DNA from: a virus
Strand: one strand, 5' to 3'
Virus record (IMG/VR): IMGVR_UViG_3300032287_000815
Span: 1 to 28,489 of that record
DNA length: 28,489 nucleotides
Shown: piece by piece, positions 20,401-28,231 of the stretch
Layout: each line of letters begins with the position of its first letter
Position numbering within the stretch: position 1 is the first letter of the stretch
Translations under genes and position numbers: made by a program
The notes under the pieces: generated by a model
Databases searched by the model: none
Told to the model about the DNA's origin: nothing
Seen by the model: the letters and a program-made list of their open reading frames with translations, nothing else

Positions 20401-21885
20401 TATTTCATTTCTAGCATAGGCCTTTTGATCTTTGTTGTTTTTGTCATAGAATTCTGCTTCAACATTGTTATATAAATCATCTAAGCGAGTAGAACTAATT
20501 GAAATACCACTGATAATATTATCATCACTGAATGACAACATAGTTGCTGGCAATGTATAGAAAGTTGTTGATGTAATGCTACCACTAGTTGAAGTTGTAT
20601 AACGACCTTTCTGTCCAGCAGTTTCTCCTGCAGTTGGCGTAAGTTGTGCTGAAATAGTGCCAATCAATGTGCCACTACTATTATATAGTTTTTGTCCTGC
20701 TTCAATGCGACCTGATGGAAAGTTAGTAACTGTTAATGTTGATCCCGTTCTGCTTGCTGTAAAATAAGTTGCTGTCTGTCCAATTTCACCGGCGGTAACC
20801 GCTTTCTTAATAATTGGGCTCCAATATCCTGTGGCTACATTATAACTTAGCCAAGCACCAGCATTTTGCATAATAGTGTCAATGTTGTCTTTGACAGGAC
20901 GACTTGTATCTATAACACCATTGATGCTGTAACGAGTTGTTACTTGTTCTGTTAGGCCTGCTTTATTAGTATAGTTAATATCTTCATCACAGAAATTCTT
21001 CCAGGCAGTTTTTGCTGATGTGTCAATGTAACTTAGATCAATACCAGCACCATAACGTTGGCTAGTCATGTAATCTAACCATACATCTGCAGGATTGCTA
21101 ACACTATTGTTAAGTCTAAATGTTACATTAGGTAAGCCAGTAAAGCCTTTTTCACCATTGTATCTAACTCTAACGATGGCGTAAACAAGACCCTTCATTT
21201 CATTTCTACTTGTCCATGATCCATCACCATTGGGATTTGCTGGACTACTTCCCCAATAGTTGTAAGCATTGGCTTTGTTGCCAGCGTTTGTAGGAAAGAT
21301 TTGATCAGCGGCTGTGCTACCGCCTGCGTATATACGCATTTCAACATAGCGATTTTTGTCTACAATAAAGTTAGTATCAATAAAATCTTCTACACTGGGA
21401 TCTGGATCATTGACATTTTTGCGACCATCTTTGGCAATGTGTGTTTCTGTAGTTCCAGTTAGATAAGTTAAACGTAGATCATTCCAATATACATCATCAA
21501 CAGTATAAACTGCTGATTCATCATTGCAAGTTTCACTTAAAACAATACAGTAATACATTACATCATTGACTTTATTTTCTAAAGATATTAATTTAGCATC
21601 TGTGATAACGCCATTGATGTATGCGTTACCATATACTACTGGAATCTTATTGTTGGTTGCTGGTGGAATTTGAACACGACCACCTTGTGCCATTGCGGAA
21701 TTTACTCCTTTGTTAGGATTACCATTGATAATTCTTGATGTAATAAAGGCAGCACCTGTGGCTACAATACTGGCAACTAAAGCACCACCTAAGGATAGAC
21801 CTACTCCAGCAATGGTTACTGCTGCTCCCCCTAAACTTAATAATGTTCCTGCTACATACGCACCTATGGCGGAAAATGCTGGCAT
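17449..21885 (-). CDS. Tail tip attachment / host-specificity protein (gpJ-like)
   Basis: At 1478 residues the second-largest class of tail protein expected here. Residues 5-50 are hydrophobic and Gly/Ala-rich (GVGLSLGGALVASIVATGAA), similar to the segment seen in lambda gpI/gpK-J junction proteins, followed by IPVVYGNAYINGVI. Residues 60-640 match the gpJ hub: NGEKGFTGLPNVTF, LDYMTSQRYGAGID, VKDNIDTIMQNAGAWLSYN, and NSMQADILGQLELRQSRDD. A Gly/Thr module (about 755-815) and fibre-like blocks follow, including two near-identical units LAVNGG..TTTQTTFNLLN..ATT.NIGGAST. The last 110 residues resemble the C terminus of the 411-residue fibre. The N-terminal hub would close the tail tube, and the C terminus would touch the receptor. 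Confidence 0.88.
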   Translation of the reverse strand: MPAFSAIGAYVAGTLLSLGGAAVTIAGVGLSLGGALVASIVATGAAFITSRIINGNPNKGVNSAMAQGGRVQIPPATNNKIPVVYGNAYINGVITDAKLISLENKVNDVMYYCIVLSETCNDESAVYTVDDVYWNDLRLTYLTGTTETHIAKDGRKNVNDPDPSVEDFIDTNFIVDKNRYVEMRIYAGGSTAADQIFPTNAGNKANAYNYWGSSPANPNGDGSWTSRNEMKGLVYAIVRVRYNGEKGFTGLPNVTFRLNNSVSNPADVWLDYMTSQRYGAGIDLSYIDTSAKTAWKNFCDEDINYTNKAGLTEQVTTRYSINGVIDTSRPVKDNIDTIMQNAGAWLSYNVATGYWSPIIKKAVTAGEIGQTATYFTASRTGSTLTVTNFPSGRIEAGQKLYNSSGTLIGTISAQLTPTAGETAGQKGRYTTSTSGSITSTTFYTLPATMLSFSDDNIISGISISSTRLDDLYNNVEAEFYDKNNKDQKAYARNEISADERNPNEPDNQLRLSLDLCNNSMQADILGQLELRQSRDDLVIEFTATHYGIQAQAGDVVSVYSELYDWAPKYFRVMRVKEQETEDGGLIANIQALEYNPDVYTVEQLTEFTTSANIGIGVYGSSPNLPEPPVVFITEIDTNVAIPNFQLQIQIPTTGGPYDEIELYYTEGWDPMDITGWIDNNSTPGTYSGVAGNIMTVTATPYGAINAGDYFDLGGVEVVNQLTNNPVSKTYSSGGVIRTNTVVLNNVTGLKIGNNLMGTGLGASGSHITAINAGTNTVTLDRAFDVQAAGTYTVTGGLGTYTVNTTIATQGTDTLYDLPLDSDYVYLKKYTPEGNVPTFTNGETVTITITEVPANTQTYRRWFIKARMGIKKRFGKFSTPTTTNKDGNFRYTPSPTGGGSLNDLTDVDITNPNEGQTLYYDATTSKWINNSILEIDDSATFGGIVVGQGVAQPMITFPTQTDGANSMYGIRGKSTVDDPWFIGAGSTGDDLGYLEIATGDNAGLTNSGGQIYVRQYNGASPGTGVPWFGGNGTVVNELTLLDNAGNTVIPNNLTVNNGVLFVDATNNRVGINNTSPSYELHIDNGTDSITQFAMTNNERSFIVTNNGGDDLLSFNYGGANRLQFNATDQWFNSGKLGVNDSTPSYTLDVNGDLRAVSDAWFDANARVTGNLAVNGGSLTTTQTTFNLLNSTATTLNIGGASTTTNIGSTASGTTTIGWDAVVNKDLAVNGGDITTTQTTFNLLNTTATTVNIGGASTATNIGAATGTTTIGNDLAVRGTNLILNSDGTGTENVFIKVERGSTDAMITWYENDDLWDISNSVDIETNLVVGNDLTVTGDLTQITTTTTPGPDIENKNIITSAIWAKYNNSYWDPGVYHTIDSWSRTDYKSAKYILNVENTTDTTRYQIIELLIVAGSGTPYMTVYGDLFNDGSQIMLQVIEDSVYDPGVIQLQAYALFPPGISGGVTRITGQRILFAKAT

Positions 21886-21896
21886 ATCAAACTCCT

Positions 21897-22355
21897 TTAA
21901 TCTCTAATGTAAAGTTTCTCAGTGAGCCTGAAACCACGGCTTTCTAAATCATAGTCTGTTGTTGAAGTCATTCTGGTTGTAAAATAACCTTGTATCTCAT
22001 CTTTACTTAACAACAAATCTCCTTGTTCGCAGAACTTGATAAACAAGCGACCTGCTCCTAGTGTCTTTCTATATTCTTCACGAACATACCAAACCATTTC
22101 ACGTAGACTGACTTTATCAGGCATCCACATGTTTTGTTCTTTAACAGCAACTAATAATCCCACTGCTACTTCTTCATTGAAATATAACCAAATATAACCT
22201 TGATGTAAAACTGCATAAGCAATTTTCTTTATATGATTGACATCTATATGATTGATGTGTTTGTTATAACTAGTAGATGATAAAAATTCAATTAATAAGT
22301 CTGTGACAGTATTTAAGTCTGCTCTTGTCGCTAATCTTATCATATCTATGCTCAC
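21897..22355 (-). CDS. GNAT-like acetyltransferase in the tail operon
   Basis: A 152-residue protein with the N-terminal pattern of GNAT N-acetyltransferases (IRLATRADLNTVTDLLIEF), a central strand (YIWLYFNEEVAVGLLVAV), then REMVWYVREEYRKTLGAGRL. The K-T-L-G-A-G stretch fits the acetyl-CoA pyrophosphate loop (Q/R-x-x-G-x-G/A, with Lys first). The C terminus (LESRGFRLTEKLYIRD) is also typical. Proteins of this type recur between minor tail genes of siphophages, but their substrate is not known to me. The gene probably starts with GTG at 22355, overlapping the previous stop; ATG at 22343 is an alternative. Confidence 0.65.
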   Translation of the reverse strand: MSIDMIRLATRADLNTVTDLLIEFLSSTSYNKHINHIDVNHIKKIAYAVLHQGYIWLYFNEEVAVGLLVAVKEQNMWMPDKVSLREMVWYVREEYRKTLGAGRLFIKFCEQGDLLLSKDEIQGYFTTRMTSTTDYDLESRGFRLTEKLYIRD

Positions 22356-23287
22356 ATGTTAAATTCTGCATTGGCATCTGTGACATTTCTACCACTGCCA
22401 CCACCGCCATTACCGCCACCATTAATTGAACTGGCTGCTGATGCTCGGTAAGGCTTACCAAAGTCAAAACTTGCATTAAACAATATTTCAACTCTGTTCA
22501 TACTTGGATCTGTATAATACCAATCTAGACTCAGTCCTGAACCATTGGTCAATGTTAAACTTGTGCCACCTTCTGTGTTACTTAACTTGAAAGTTGATGA
22601 TGTTACAGGTGCTATTACATAATATGTATTGCCTTGTGTCAATCCAAGTTGCGTTGTATCATAATAAGTTATTTGATCCCCTGCACTAAGTCCATGACTT
22701 GCACTTGTTAACACATTACTGGATATGGCTGTAATAGTTTTGAATGTGATAGGCAATTCACTCCAATAAGTTTGATAGTCTTGTTTGTTTGTTCTACGTC
22801 CACTGACTTTGTTTTCAAGCACACCCATAATGCTTGAAGCAATAATTGTGATAGTATGATTAATACTGGGTTCTGCATTAGAAACATTTAGATCTTCTTG
22901 AACACTAAAATTACTAATGACACCGGTAAATCTTCTGTATATTTCACCTGTGATAATCTCCTGTGTTCTGTAATCAAAGAAAGCACGATAAATGTTAACT
23001 TCACCGCCTTTGATCTGTGTGCCTAAGGTGGCAGCAATATATTCAGGAGGAATAGCACTTAGGCTTACTTGTATTTCGTCGTTGGCATTACTAAGATTAC
23101 TTTGAATGTCACTGACTGATAAAAAACCTGCCAATGCTTGATAGGTATGATTGCCTGTGCCATTGTCATGAACTATGGGCTTATAGCAATTACTGATGTA
23201 ATATGTTGTGCCATCAAGTGTTAAGTCAATTAAAACACCGTGTTCAATACTGCGTTCATTGTCTACTGCTGTGATAGTTGTTGTCAT
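22352..23287 (-). CDS. Minor tail protein, gpL/DUF2163-like hub component
   Basis: A 311-residue protein placed two genes after the tape measure. The N-terminal half (MTTTITAVDNERSIEHGVLI; LTLDGTTYYISNCYKPI; TYQALAGFLSVSDIQ; PPEYIAATLGTQIKGGEVNI; YRRFTGVISNFSVQED) matches the layout of minor tail/hub proteins of the gpL or DUF2163 sort. Residues about 195-255 are an inserted beta module (SSNVLTSASHGLSAGDQITY) common in phage tails. The C terminus is Gly-rich (NGGGNGGGGSGRNV). Lambda gpL carries an Fe-S cluster in its C terminus; no such Cys set is seen here. It overlaps the upstream gene by four bases. Confidence 0.65.
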   Translation of the reverse strand: MTTTITAVDNERSIEHGVLIDLTLDGTTYYISNCYKPIVHDNGTGNHTYQALAGFLSVSDIQSNLSNANDEIQVSLSAIPPEYIAATLGTQIKGGEVNIYRAFFDYRTQEIITGEIYRRFTGVISNFSVQEDLNVSNAEPSINHTITIIASSIMGVLENKVSGRRTNKQDYQTYWSELPITFKTITAISSNVLTSASHGLSAGDQITYYDTTQLGLTQGNTYYVIAPVTSSTFKLSNTEGGTSLTLTNGSGLSLDWYYTDPSMNRVEILFNASFDFGKPYRASAASSINGGGNGGGGSGRNVTDANAEFNM

Positions 23288-24291
23288 TGTATTTGCTCAA
23301 TCAATTCAAAATCACCTGTAAGTTCTACAAGTTGTCCAGGCAGATATCTAATCTGCGGAAGTTTTGCCACTATTACATTGAATACAGCGGCTCTGGCACC
23401 AACACGAACATCTGTGTTTGTAGATATTGTGCCAATAAATCCTCGGTTCAATGGAACGCAGGCTGTGGGAGTTGATGTTGGACCAGTGCCATTAAATGTT
23501 ATTGATCCAGCAGTCATTGCTGTAGTTGAAGTAACACTGATATTTGGATTAGTTGTAGAATTATTGATATTATCAATATAAGTTATACCACCAAATGCTC
23601 CAGTGCCACTGGTCTTAGATATAATCTGTCCTACGCTTAAATTTGCAAATGAACTTAGACCTGTGATAAAAGTTCTTGTTGCTGTGCTAGTAAATCCTAC
23701 ATTACTACCTGGACCACTGGCATTAGGAGCATTGGTTAACAAATATACACCAGCGGGCTGTATAGTTCCTGTAACACCTGTGACTGCTGTTGGAATAACA
23801 ACATCTGCTGTAGAAATATAAGGATAATAAAATCCTGTAGGTCTAAGATAATCACCCTTTTTAACCAAATACAAACCAGCAGTTATAGTTGTTGAATTTG
23901 AATTAGTTAAAACAATTTTAGCACCTGAAGTATCACTGGTTGCTTGATAACTATCTATATTATTATTGTTTAATGCTCCGGTGCCTTCAGCATTACCTTG
24001 ATATGCAATCATCCAACTATTGCCTTGATTAGCCAAACCTGTTGTTGGACTAATATTATTCAAATAAAATCCATGTGGTGCGTATCTATCATTGTCAAAT
24101 ATTGGTTCTAATACGCTTCTGTATTCGGCGGCAGTCCATACAGGTTTAGGAGTAACTGTAAATCTAAATGGATTTGCCCAGTTGCGGCTAACAGTAGATA
24201 TCCTACCACTGCGACTCAGTGTTTGTGCCACTAACTTACTGCGGTTAACTTCTATGTTAACTGCTGTGTCTATAATTTGTTGCATTGTCAT
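23284..24291 (-). CDS. Minor tail protein downstream of tape measure
   Basis: A 335-residue protein whose start overlaps the tape-measure stop by one base. The N-terminal region (QTLSRSGRISTVSRNWANPF; FTVTPKPVWTAAEYRSVLEP; APHGFYLNN) and C-terminal region (AVFNVIVAKLPQIRYLPGQL) look like a distal-tail or gpM-type protein, with a long Thr/Ser/Asn-rich beta insertion between them (about 120-285). Position and shape suggest the ring that joins the tail tube to the tip. The family cannot be fixed from sequence alone. Confidence 0.65.
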   Translation of the reverse strand: MTMQQIIDTAVNIEVNRSKLVAQTLSRSGRISTVSRNWANPFRFTVTPKPVWTAAEYRSVLEPIFDNDRYAPHGFYLNNISPTTGLANQGNSWMIAYQGNAEGTGALNNNNIDSYQATSDTSGAKIVLTNSNSTTITAGLYLVKKGDYLRPTGFYYPYISTADVVIPTAVTGVTGTIQPAGVYLLTNAPNASGPGSNVGFTSTATRTFITGLSSFANLSVGQIISKTSGTGAFGGITYIDNINNSTTNPNISVTSTTAMTAGSITFNGTGPTSTPTACVPLNRGFIGTISTNTDVRVGARAAVFNVIVAKLPQIRYLPGQLVELTGDFELIEQIQ

Positions 24292-26654
24292 TATCTACGA
24301 CTCCTTATTGGAAGACTTCTTCTTCCCTGTTCTGCTACATTGTGAATAAACTCTGGATCACGGGCTATCATACTACGGAAACTACTGGCATCAACTGCTT
24401 GGATACTATAAGTTACATTGGTAACTGTTGTTTCACCACCACCGAATAGTTTATCATTCGGAACAATCACGCCTGCTGATTTTGGCAAGAATAATTCTGG
24501 ACCGCGTTCACCAACCAGTGTAGGACCATCAATAGGTCCGCCAATGGCTGCTCCGCCATATGTTCCGCCTAGAACTGAGCCTCCTGCTAATTGGCTGCCT
24601 CCACCGAAGATTCCACCAAACATACCTAAAAATCCACTTAATATCTTTTTGGCTTGTATTCTAGCAAAGTCTGCAATAATACTATTAGCAAGATCCTTAA
24701 ATGATAGTTTACCAGTTTGAACCATCTTAACAAAAGCATCTTCAAATCCTTTAGTAAATGTTTCAAAATAAGTTTTGCTTTGTTCAGCGGCATTGTTTGC
24801 ACTATCTTTATAGTTGGCAAATGCTTCATCCCAACCTGCCTGCCAAGTTCTGCTTGCTTCTACATTGGCAATTTGTGCTTCTGTAATATTTTTATAACCT
24901 TGAGCAATAGCATCTAAACCATCTGCAAGTTGTTTGGCTTGTTCTGCTGTTAGACCATCACCATTATCTTCAAATGTATTGGCAAATGCACGACTGGCTT
25001 CTAATGCTGCCTTGCGATTTGTTTCACCAATGTCCATCATTTGTTTTTGTAAATCGCCTTTGCCTATTTTACTGCCAGCAAATGCTACATCTTGTCCTTG
25101 ACTGATAATAGATAAACGAGCACTAGCCAATGCTTCTTGTATCTTTGCTTGTTGCTCCATGGCTTTAGTAAGATTTTGAATATCTTGCAAGCGAGCCTTT
25201 TCAATCATTCTAAGACCTTGACTGTTTTCAATGGCTGCTGTAATTCTGGCAGCATCTACAGTTGCGGCTTCTTGTATTTTCTTAATCTGTTGATCATATA
25301 CACCAGCAAGTCCTGCTTCATCTTTGCTTAACAATGCTTTGGCTTGACGCAGTTCTTCAATCTTATCTGCGGATCTTTTGAATACTGCTTCTTGTGCTTT
25401 GACAACTTCAGCATAGTCTTCACTCTTACCAATCAACATATTTTCAATGTTGATAGTATCTATAATCTCTGCACTTTGTTTCTTAAATGCTACAATATTT
25501 TGTTGTATTTCTAGTCTGCGTTTGGCAAGAGCATCTGTGACTTCACGAGTTGTGTCTGCTTCTTTTTTATTTGCATCACCACCTGCTGGTGCTTCTGGTG
25601 TTGTGCCACTAAGTCCAAATATACCTGCTACTGCACCAGCAATAGAACCTACTAATATACCAACACCACGCAATGCTTTCATTAATGCACTTGATCCGCC
25701 AAAAACTTGAGCACCTGTCATTGCGGCACCTTCTGCGGCTGCTCCAAATCCAGCAAACCAAGTTCTTAGTTGTGTAATAGCAGGTCCTATGGCAGCAAAG
25801 CCACGAGCAATAGTTCCAAATAATCTAACTATGATTGCTACTACACCGCCACCAAAGACTGCTAACAATGTTACACCAACAATCTTTAGAATAGTCACTA
25901 ACTTTTCAATGTCTTTACCACCATTGCTGATTCTATCTACTAGATCAATAACAGGACCTAACACAGTTAAGAAAGCAATACGCATAGCATTCAAACTACT
26001 TGCAAGTTTGTCATTTAAGTCTGCGGCTTTTTGTATTGAGGCAGCATACTTGTCATTGCTATTACCAATTTCATCTAACTTGGTTCTAAGTTCTCTTGGA
26101 TCAACAGTTTTGAAACTCTTTCCAAATAAATCCATTTTAACAGCGGCTTCACGACTTTTGTTGCCAACATTATCAAAACCATCAATGGCAGCATTTAACA
26201 GTTCTTGCTCACTCATTGTCTTGAGATCACTTAAACTAATGCCAAGTTCAGCAAATGTATTCTGTGCTTTTAGACTGCCCTGTGCGGCTTCATCAATACT
26301 GCGAGTAAACTGTGTAATACCCTGAGCCATTTGTGCTGGCTCACCACCTGCTTGTCCTAGTGCTTGTTGGAAACTTAGCAATTGTCCAATAGCAATACCT
26401 GTAGCGTTACTTAGGTCACTGAGTTCATCAGCAAACTGTAATGCACCTCTACCTGCGGCACCAAATGTTAGACCTGCTAGTAATGTTTTTAATCCTAGAA
26501 TCTTTTTGCTAAAGGTATCAAATGTTCCTCCAGCACGAGTTAAATTCTTTTCAGTGTTTGATGCAAACTTTTGCGTGGCACTATCAGCGGCATTTAGATC
26601 CGCTATATATTTTTTGTTATCTACTTCTATTGCTACGCGAATAGTGCTAGCCAT
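24291..26654 (-). CDS. Tail tape measure protein (gpH-like)
   Basis: A 787-residue helical protein, the length ruler of the tail tube. The N-terminal domain (MASTIRVAIEVDNKKYIADL; GAAGRGALQFADELSDLSNA) is typical of tape measures. Hydrophobic stretches at about 243-290 (ILKIVGVTLLAVFGGGVVAI) and 327-348 may enter the host membrane. A long charged helical region follows (about 360-640). The C-terminal part (FKDLANSIIADFARIQAKKI; Gly-rich; GPTLVGERGPELFLPKSAGV) is the lambda-type tape-measure C terminus. At the usual 1.5 angstrom per residue it would set a tail of roughly 115-120 nm. Its position after the frameshifted chaperone pair confirms the call. Confidence 0.92.
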   Translation of the reverse strand: MASTIRVAIEVDNKKYIADLNAADSATQKFASNTEKNLTRAGGTFDTFSKKILGLKTLLAGLTFGAAGRGALQFADELSDLSNATGIAIGQLLSFQQALGQAGGEPAQMAQGITQFTRSIDEAAQGSLKAQNTFAELGISLSDLKTMSEQELLNAAIDGFDNVGNKSREAAVKMDLFGKSFKTVDPRELRTKLDEIGNSNDKYAASIQKAADLNDKLASSLNAMRIAFLTVLGPVIDLVDRISNGGKDIEKLVTILKIVGVTLLAVFGGGVVAIIVRLFGTIARGFAAIGPAITQLRTWFAGFGAAAEGAAMTGAQVFGGSSALMKALRGVGILVGSIAGAVAGIFGLSGTTPEAPAGGDANKKEADTTREVTDALAKRRLEIQQNIVAFKKQSAEIIDTINIENMLIGKSEDYAEVVKAQEAVFKRSADKIEELRQAKALLSKDEAGLAGVYDQQIKKIQEAATVDAARITAAIENSQGLRMIEKARLQDIQNLTKAMEQQAKIQEALASARLSIISQGQDVAFAGSKIGKGDLQKQMMDIGETNRKAALEASRAFANTFEDNGDGLTAEQAKQLADGLDAIAQGYKNITEAQIANVEASRTWQAGWDEAFANYKDSANNAAEQSKTYFETFTKGFEDAFVKMVQTGKLSFKDLANSIIADFARIQAKKILSGFLGMFGGIFGGGSQLAGGSVLGGTYGGAAIGGPIDGPTLVGERGPELFLPKSAGVIVPNDKLFGGGETTVTNVTYSIQAVDASSFRSMIARDPEFIHNVAEQGRRSLPIRSRR

Positions 26655-26655
26655 A

Positions 26656-26943
26656 TTAAAGTCCTTTCAATCTACGATCCACTTCTTTTTGGATCTCTTG
26701 TTCTGTTGGAGCGATGATACCTTTACCTTCTGTCTGTGGACTGTAGTTATCTTCCAGTCTTTGAGCATAAGGATAGTCAGCAACTACAGTATTACCTTGT
26801 AAGCGAGTATTTCTACGAGCATTACCGCTACGTTTTGGAGTATTCTTTTGCATTTCCTTTTCAGCAAACTCGGGCAAATCATCTAAAGCATGTTTTGCTT
26901 CAGCCATTTGACGATTAAACTGCGTTAGATTTACTTTTATCAC
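26656..26943 (-). CDS. HK97 gp10-like tail/neck protein
   Basis: A 95-residue basic protein starting with GTG at 26943, preceded by GGAG nine bases upstream, and overlapping the chaperone extension by 29 bases. It reads FNRQMAEAKHALDDLPEFAE then TPKRSGNARRNTRLQ, then VADYPYAQRLEDNYS. The TPxRTGxxRxxT..., xxYAxxLExG pattern is that of HK97 gp10-family head-tail or tail-completion proteins. Its place just before the tape measure rather than before the major tail protein is less usual. Function is inferred from pattern only. Confidence 0.65.
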   Translation of the reverse strand: MIKVNLTQFNRQMAEAKHALDDLPEFAEKEMQKNTPKRSGNARRNTRLQGNTVVADYPYAQRLEDNYSPQTEGKGIIAPTEQEIQKEVDRRLKGL

Positions 26944-27190
26944 GAACTCTCTCCATCATTTTAACCAAGTCTTCTTGTTTATAGTTAGGAACAGCGGGCT
27001 TGTCACCATTCATTGCTCGCTCTTGAACTGCATTTCTATATCCTATGGCAGTATCAGCAATAAACACATCAAAAGTATTAGCACGATTCATAACTTCACT
27101 GGGAAGTATTCCGTATCTTTCGCTTAATGTGTCTATTAGCATAATCATACTAAGTTCAATACTGCCTTCTGGTATCTCCTCCTGGGTTAC
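26915..27190 (-). CDS. Tail assembly chaperone, frameshifted extension (gpT-like)
   Basis: This frame is reached by a -1 shift at the end of the 100-residue chaperone. It adds 91 residues: VTQEEIPEGSIELS, then the region beginning MIMLIDTLSERYG, and ends with a basic Lys/Ser tail. Fusion gives a protein of about 191 residues, equivalent to lambda gpGT, which binds the tape measure and recruits the tail tube protein. An internal ATG at 27148 exists but has no well-spaced ribosome binding site, supporting frameshifting as the route. The segment LPSEVMNRANTFDVFIADTA is typical of such extensions. Confidence 0.85.
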   Translation of the reverse strand, partial: VTQEEIPEGSIELSMIMLIDTLSERYGILPSEVMNRANTFDVFIADTAIGYRNAVQERAMNGDKPAVPNYKQEDLVKMMERVRDKSKSNAV

Positions 27191-27489
27191 TTTCCCAAGC
27201 GTTCTACCACTGCTCCTATCACTGAAATCATTACGTCATTAGGCAATGCTTCACCTTCTTTGATTGCTTTATTTCCATGTTCATCAAGAACTAATTCATT
27301 GACCATGCGTATCATTTCGCCATAGTTATCACTGCCCAATGTTGCCATTTTAATGAATTGTTCAATTGGTTGTCTGTCCATGATCCAAAACTCTAGACTG
27401 TCATTATACTTTTCCTGGATCTCAGGTGTGTCTAGGGTGATTTTAATTAGTTGTGGCTTGCTAGCCAATTGTGTTAGATTTAACGCCAT
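27187..27489 (-). CDS. Tail assembly chaperone (gpG-like)
   Basis: A 100-residue protein directly upstream of the frameshift site. It begins MALNLTQLASKPQLIKITLD, has LEFWIMDRQPIEQFIKMATL and NELVLDEHGNKAIKEGEALP, and ends AVVERLGK. Size, charge and position between the major tail protein and tape measure match lambda gpG. It acts only during assembly and is absent from the virion. Most ribosomes should stop at TAA (27187-27189); a minority shift and make the longer fusion. Confidence 0.88.
   Translation of the reverse strand: MALNLTQLASKPQLIKITLDTPEIQEKYNDSLEFWIMDRQPIEQFIKMATLGSDNYGEMIRMVNELVLDEHGNKAIKEGEALPNDVMISVIGAVVERLGK
27190..27196 (-). promoter_or_regulatory. Programmed -1 ribosomal frameshift site G GGA AAG
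   Basis: On the minus strand the zero-frame codons TTG GGA AAG TAA contain the heptamer G GGA AAG, the same slippery sequence as lambda G-T, immediately before the stop. A -1 slip leads straight into the frame of the chaperone extension. AGGAGGAG lies about eight bases downstream and may slow the ribosome or base-pair in an RNA structure. Confidence 0.92.
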
Positions 27490-27492
27490 ATC

Positions 27493-27666
27493 TTATTTTC
27501 CTTCATATCGTTGTTTCAAATAATGTATTGTAGTCAATACAAATCTCAATCTTACTTCTGCTTGCTCTAAGTCTTTTCTAGCACAGCGTATCTCACTTAG
27601 TGACTTTGCTGTTTCTGCTTCAAGACTTTGATATATCTCCATATCTGTTTTATCATCAAATATCAT
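27493..27666 (-). CDS. 57-residue coiled-coil protein
   Basis: A short gene between the major tail protein and the chaperone. Two adjacent ATGs occur; the second (27666) is chosen because AGGAG is five bases before it. The peptide is charged helix (YQSLEAETAKSLSEIR; ARKDLEQAEVRLRFVLTT) with one Cys. It lies after the terminator at 27708-27728 and its stop is three bases before the chaperone ATG, so it is the first gene after that terminator. Function unknown; perhaps a small tail-assembly factor. Confidence 0.65.
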   Translation of the reverse strand: MIFDDKTDMEIYQSLEAETAKSLSEIRCARKDLEQAEVRLRFVLTTIHYLKQRYEGK

Positions 27667-27707
27667 CATATCTCCTTGCTGTGTTATTTAGCATTTTTAA
27701 GCCAATG

Positions 27708-27728
27708 AAAAAGCACCCTGAGGTGCTT
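27708..27728 (-). terminator. Intrinsic terminator after the major tail protein
   Basis: Minus-strand hairpin AAGCACC-TCAG-GGTGCTT followed by a U-run (five Ts). A terminator here is common in siphophages; partial read-through lets the abundant tail tube protein be made in excess over chaperone and tape measure. Confidence 0.8.
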
Positions 27729-27751
27729 AATCACTTCCCATCCCTGAGAAA

Positions 27752-28219
27752 TTAAACTACTGTATAGTCGCCTGTAACAGTGATAGTGCATGGACTTACC
27801 CATACTGGGCTATCTGCACTAACAGTTGGAGCCAAGCCAGTAATATAACCTGTGCCGGTTAAATTCTTGCCTGCACCACCTGTGCTTGTATCACCAAGAT
27901 ACAATGCAAATGATACTAGTTTTTTGTCTTTGCTCAAACCAAAGATACCTTTGTTGATAGCAACATTACTGCTTGCGCCATCTCCAAAGAAACTAGTTTG
28001 ATCAAGAACAATATTAATATCAATACTGTTGGTTGCTGTTGTTGGAACTTGTAGTTTTGAACCTTGGTCCAATTGTGTCCATGTGAATACATCGTTGCTG
28101 TTATTAACTGTAATGTTTTGCATTGCAGGTATAACTAAGGCACTTGTATCACCACTTACGCGAATGTCTAGAGTTGCTTCAACTCCGGCTACGCCTGGTG
28201 CTGGAAATATGTAAGCCAT
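27752..28219 (-). CDS. Major tail (tube) protein
   Basis: A 155-residue beta-rich protein starting MAYIFPAPGVAGVEATLDIR. It has strands such as SIDINIVLDQTSFFG, VSFALYLGD and TITVTGDYTVV, Thr/Ser/Gly-rich loops and no Cys except near residue 145. Size, composition and location upstream of the chaperone pair, with a dedicated terminator, are those of a siphophage tail tube subunit. Copies would stack as rings around the tape measure. Confidence 0.8.
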   Translation of the reverse strand: MAYIFPAPGVAGVEATLDIRVSGDTSALVIPAMQNITVNNSNDVFTWTQLDQGSKLQVPTTATNSIDINIVLDQTSFFGDGASSNVAINKGIFGLSKDKKLVSFALYLGDTSTGGAGKNLTGTGYITGLAPTVSADSPVWVSPCTITVTGDYTVV

Positions 28220-28231
28220 ATTATTTTTTCC

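Noticed and set aside
27148-27148. Independent start of the 77-residue chaperone extension at ATG 27148
   Set aside because: There is no well-spaced ribosome binding site, while the slip heptamer G GGA AAG sits exactly where needed for fusion.
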